From: Massospora cicadina
Lineage: Eukaryota > Entomophthoromycota > Entomophthoromycetes > Entomophthorales > Entomophthoraceae
Length of the DNA stretch: 64,000 bases
Assembly (NCBI GenBank): GCA_022478985.1
Contig: JAKSZP010006705.1
Location: 1 to 64,000, forward strand
Direction: 5' to 3'
Shown here in pieces: positions 63,839 to 64,000 of the stretch; positions within the stretch are counted from its first letter, which is position 1; each line of letters starts with the position of its first letter. The translations under genes were made by a program, and so were the position numbers. The notes under the pieces are model-generated. The model did not search any database. It saw nothing but the letters and a program-made list of their open reading frames with translations, and was not told where the DNA came from.

Positions 63839-64000
63839 TGGAAGTTTTGAATTACACTTCTAATGGGGCAGGTTTTCTCTTAAAGTTACTTTAAGTGGAT
63901 TCTCCAAAAAGTGGTAAATTAAAGTAAAAACAGGTTATAATTCAACCTATTTTTTATTATCGGAAGGATGGAATATTTATAGGTTTTGTAATTATTTGGG
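63839..64000 (-). repeat. 5' LTR of A2 (cut by window end)
   Basis: Starts TGGAAGTTTTGAATTACAC and matches the first 162 bp of the A2 3' LTR (50241) and the A1 LTR (4434). Confidence 0.9.

Noticed and set aside
1..64000. Repeat-induced point mutation as the cause of decay
   Set aside because: Many changes are indels, and the altered active-site codons are not consistently C-to-T or G-to-A. I cannot compute RIP indices here, so I make no claim.
1..64000. CRISPR array, rRNA, integron or bacterial operon
   Set aside because: No regularly spaced short repeats, no rRNA signature and no bacterial-style gene packing; the content is eukaryotic retroelements.

Overview
This window is a eukaryotic transposon graveyard. 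I see no convincing host gene, rRNA, functional tRNA or CRISPR array. Nearly every stretch that looks coding is a broken piece of an LTR retrotransposon of the Ty3/gypsy (metavirid) type or of a LINE, with stops and frameshifts throughout. Chromodomain integrase, a LINE with a C-terminal CxxC...H...C finger, a tRNA-headed SINE and stacked gypsy families fit a repeat-rich fungal genome. I cannot name the species, and the fungal assignment is inference.

Layout. (1) 1-4769, minus: gypsy A1, cut by the left window edge. (2) 4770-7205 and 15424-about 18643, plus: one chromovirus (B), interrupted at 7205 by a complete minus-strand gypsy element (B2, 7206-15423, 750-bp LTRs, AAGGG target duplication). 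B2's gag is itself interrupted by a 1.9-kb ORF1-only LINE (12495-14419). (3) About 18644-28400, minus: gypsy C. Its gag is split by a 5.6-kb LINE (20357-25928, 18-bp target duplication), and that LINE's ORF2 is split by a SINE (22786-23078). (4) 28626-37154: a third ORF1-only LINE split by a complete plus-strand gypsy element D (29946-36444). (5) 37155-41000: unassigned decayed sequence holding the second ORF1-only LINE (37648-39565). (6) 41000-43435: three head-to-tail LTR-like units. (7) 43436-46600: pol of a D relative (D2). (8) About 46900-50240: LTR, gag and protease of gypsy E. (9) 50241-64000, minus: gypsy A2, whose gag is split by plus-strand element F (54698-62243; nearly identical 1.13-kb LTRs, AGTRG target duplication).

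The most unusual items are these. A ~1.9-kb family of LINE-derived elements keeps ORF1 and a LINE-like 3' tail but has no ORF2, like the mammalian HAL1 half-LINEs; the same tail motif ends the full LINE and the SINE. Gag proteins of families A and D carry collagen-like Gly-X-Y triplets between an N-terminal helical region and a coiled coil. A dUTPase-like domain lies between protease and reverse transcriptase in A1, A2, B2 and D. Element F has lost its reverse transcriptase core yet has very similar LTRs, and it carries a ~1.7-kb antisense coding-like region between integrase and the 3' LTR. Six gypsy families share essentially one primer-binding site, TGGTGCTCACTACAGGGG.

None of the coding regions looks functional as it stands. 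The value of the window lies in the insertion history and in the unusual element architectures.
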